The translations under genes and the position numbers were made by a program. A stretch of 6,546 nucleotides of DNA. It comes from Nitrospirota bacterium (GTDB lineage Bacteria; Nitrospirota; Nitrospiria; Nitrospirales; UBA8639). The stretch covers positions 1 to 6,546 of the forward strand of contig QIMB01000157.1 in assembly GCA_003233615.1 (NCBI GenBank), written 5' to 3'. This document shows, piece by piece, positions 6,467-6,546 of this stretch (positions are counted from its first letter, which is position 1; each line of letters opens with the position of its first letter). The notes below the pieces were generated by a model. It was given only the letters and a program-made list of their open reading frames with translations, did not search any database and was not told the DNA's origin.

Positions 6467-6546
6467 GCGCGAAAAAGCTGTGCACGATATTTACGTGCAT
6501 AGGGAATTCACAAAACTCGTGCTCACCTTGTGAGTCATGAGTCAAT
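6467..6546 (+). other. Region downstream of the ATPase, window end
   Basis: It holds the hairpin at 6478-6502. A 27-codon ORF starts inside the ATPase gene (ATG 6450, TGA 6531-6533) with no Shine-Dalgarno and no recognised product. The last 10 bases read ATGAGTCAAT, identical to the start of the ATPase gene, preceded by a tandem TGAGTCA (6531-6544). Whether a gene starts at 6537 cannot be judged, because only three codons are visible and no ribosome binding site is clear. Confidence 0.4.
6478..6502 (-). terminator. Hairpin 3' of the ATPase gene, terminator-like for leftward transcription
   Basis: CTGTGCACG (6478-6486) pairs with CGTGCATAG (6494-6502) around a 7-base loop, giving nine pairs with one G-U. 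In the rightward direction no T-run follows. Read leftward, the stem is followed by CTTTTTC (the A-run at 6472-6476), the layout of an intrinsic terminator. It lies 12 bases past the ATPase stop. It could end a convergent gene entering from the right, or protect the 3' end of the ATPase mRNA. Confidence 0.5.

Noticed and set aside
6300..6545. Reverse-strand 81-codon ORF running across the ATPase 3' end
   Set aside because: It would read through the terminator-like hairpin and overlap the conserved-strand ATPase gene; no recognisable product.
1..6546. CRISPR array, tRNA, rRNA or riboswitch
   Set aside because: No regularly spaced repeats, no cloverleaf-like sequence with tRNA consensus boxes, and no rRNA-like conserved stretches were seen.

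Overview
The window is bacterial and looks like an accessory, mobile-element-rich region of a Gram-negative genome, possibly Proteobacteria or Nitrospirota. That placement is a guess from the families seen; the sequence does not fix the taxon. The left 40% (about 1-2594) holds three decayed insertion sequences. The right 55% (about 3050-6466) holds two intact co-directional genes that are the real cargo.

Left part: an IS1595-family element (2-1173) has perfect 23-bp terminal inverted repeats. Its reverse-strand transposase is broken by a frame disturbance near 897-925 and by a 96-bp insertion flanked by a 6-bp direct repeat. The element sits inside an IS630-family transposase: the codons after its right end (1174 onward) are the second and third catalytic blocks of an IS630 DDE transposase, which is frameshifted again near 1414. 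The N-terminal half of that IS630 gene would lie left of the window. After about 240 bp without a recognisable gene comes an IS1-family element (about 1776-2594). Its reverse-strand transposase has a strong Shine-Dalgarno and all catalytic blocks, but is split over three frames by two apparent one-base losses in homopolymers.

Middle (2595-3049): mostly non-coding. It holds one 36-codon ORF with a hydrophobic C-terminus, a weak candidate promoter and a 9-bp inverted repeat.

Right part: a 246-residue protein (3050-3790) resembles DUF6499 plus DUF2285 regulators of integrative conjugative elements. It is followed after 105 bp by an 856-residue P-loop ATPase (3896-6466). The ATPase has a complete Walker A and Walker B in its C-terminal half and what looks like a second, degenerate ATPase module in its N-terminal half. 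The closest family I can name from motifs is the BREX BrxC/BrxD-like ATPases (DUF2791, PF10923), which also includes the ATPase of the Shango defence system. No PglZ, methylase, TerB protein or helicase is visible. The pair is either the left end of a larger defence locus running off the window or a minimal regulator-plus-ATPase module not described as such. A hairpin just after the ATPase stop has a T-tract only in the leftward direction, which hints at a convergent gene to the right.

The best candidate for an undescribed system is the DUF6499/DUF2285-like protein together with the tandem (dead plus live) BrxC/D-like ATPase, next to an insertion-sequence graveyard.
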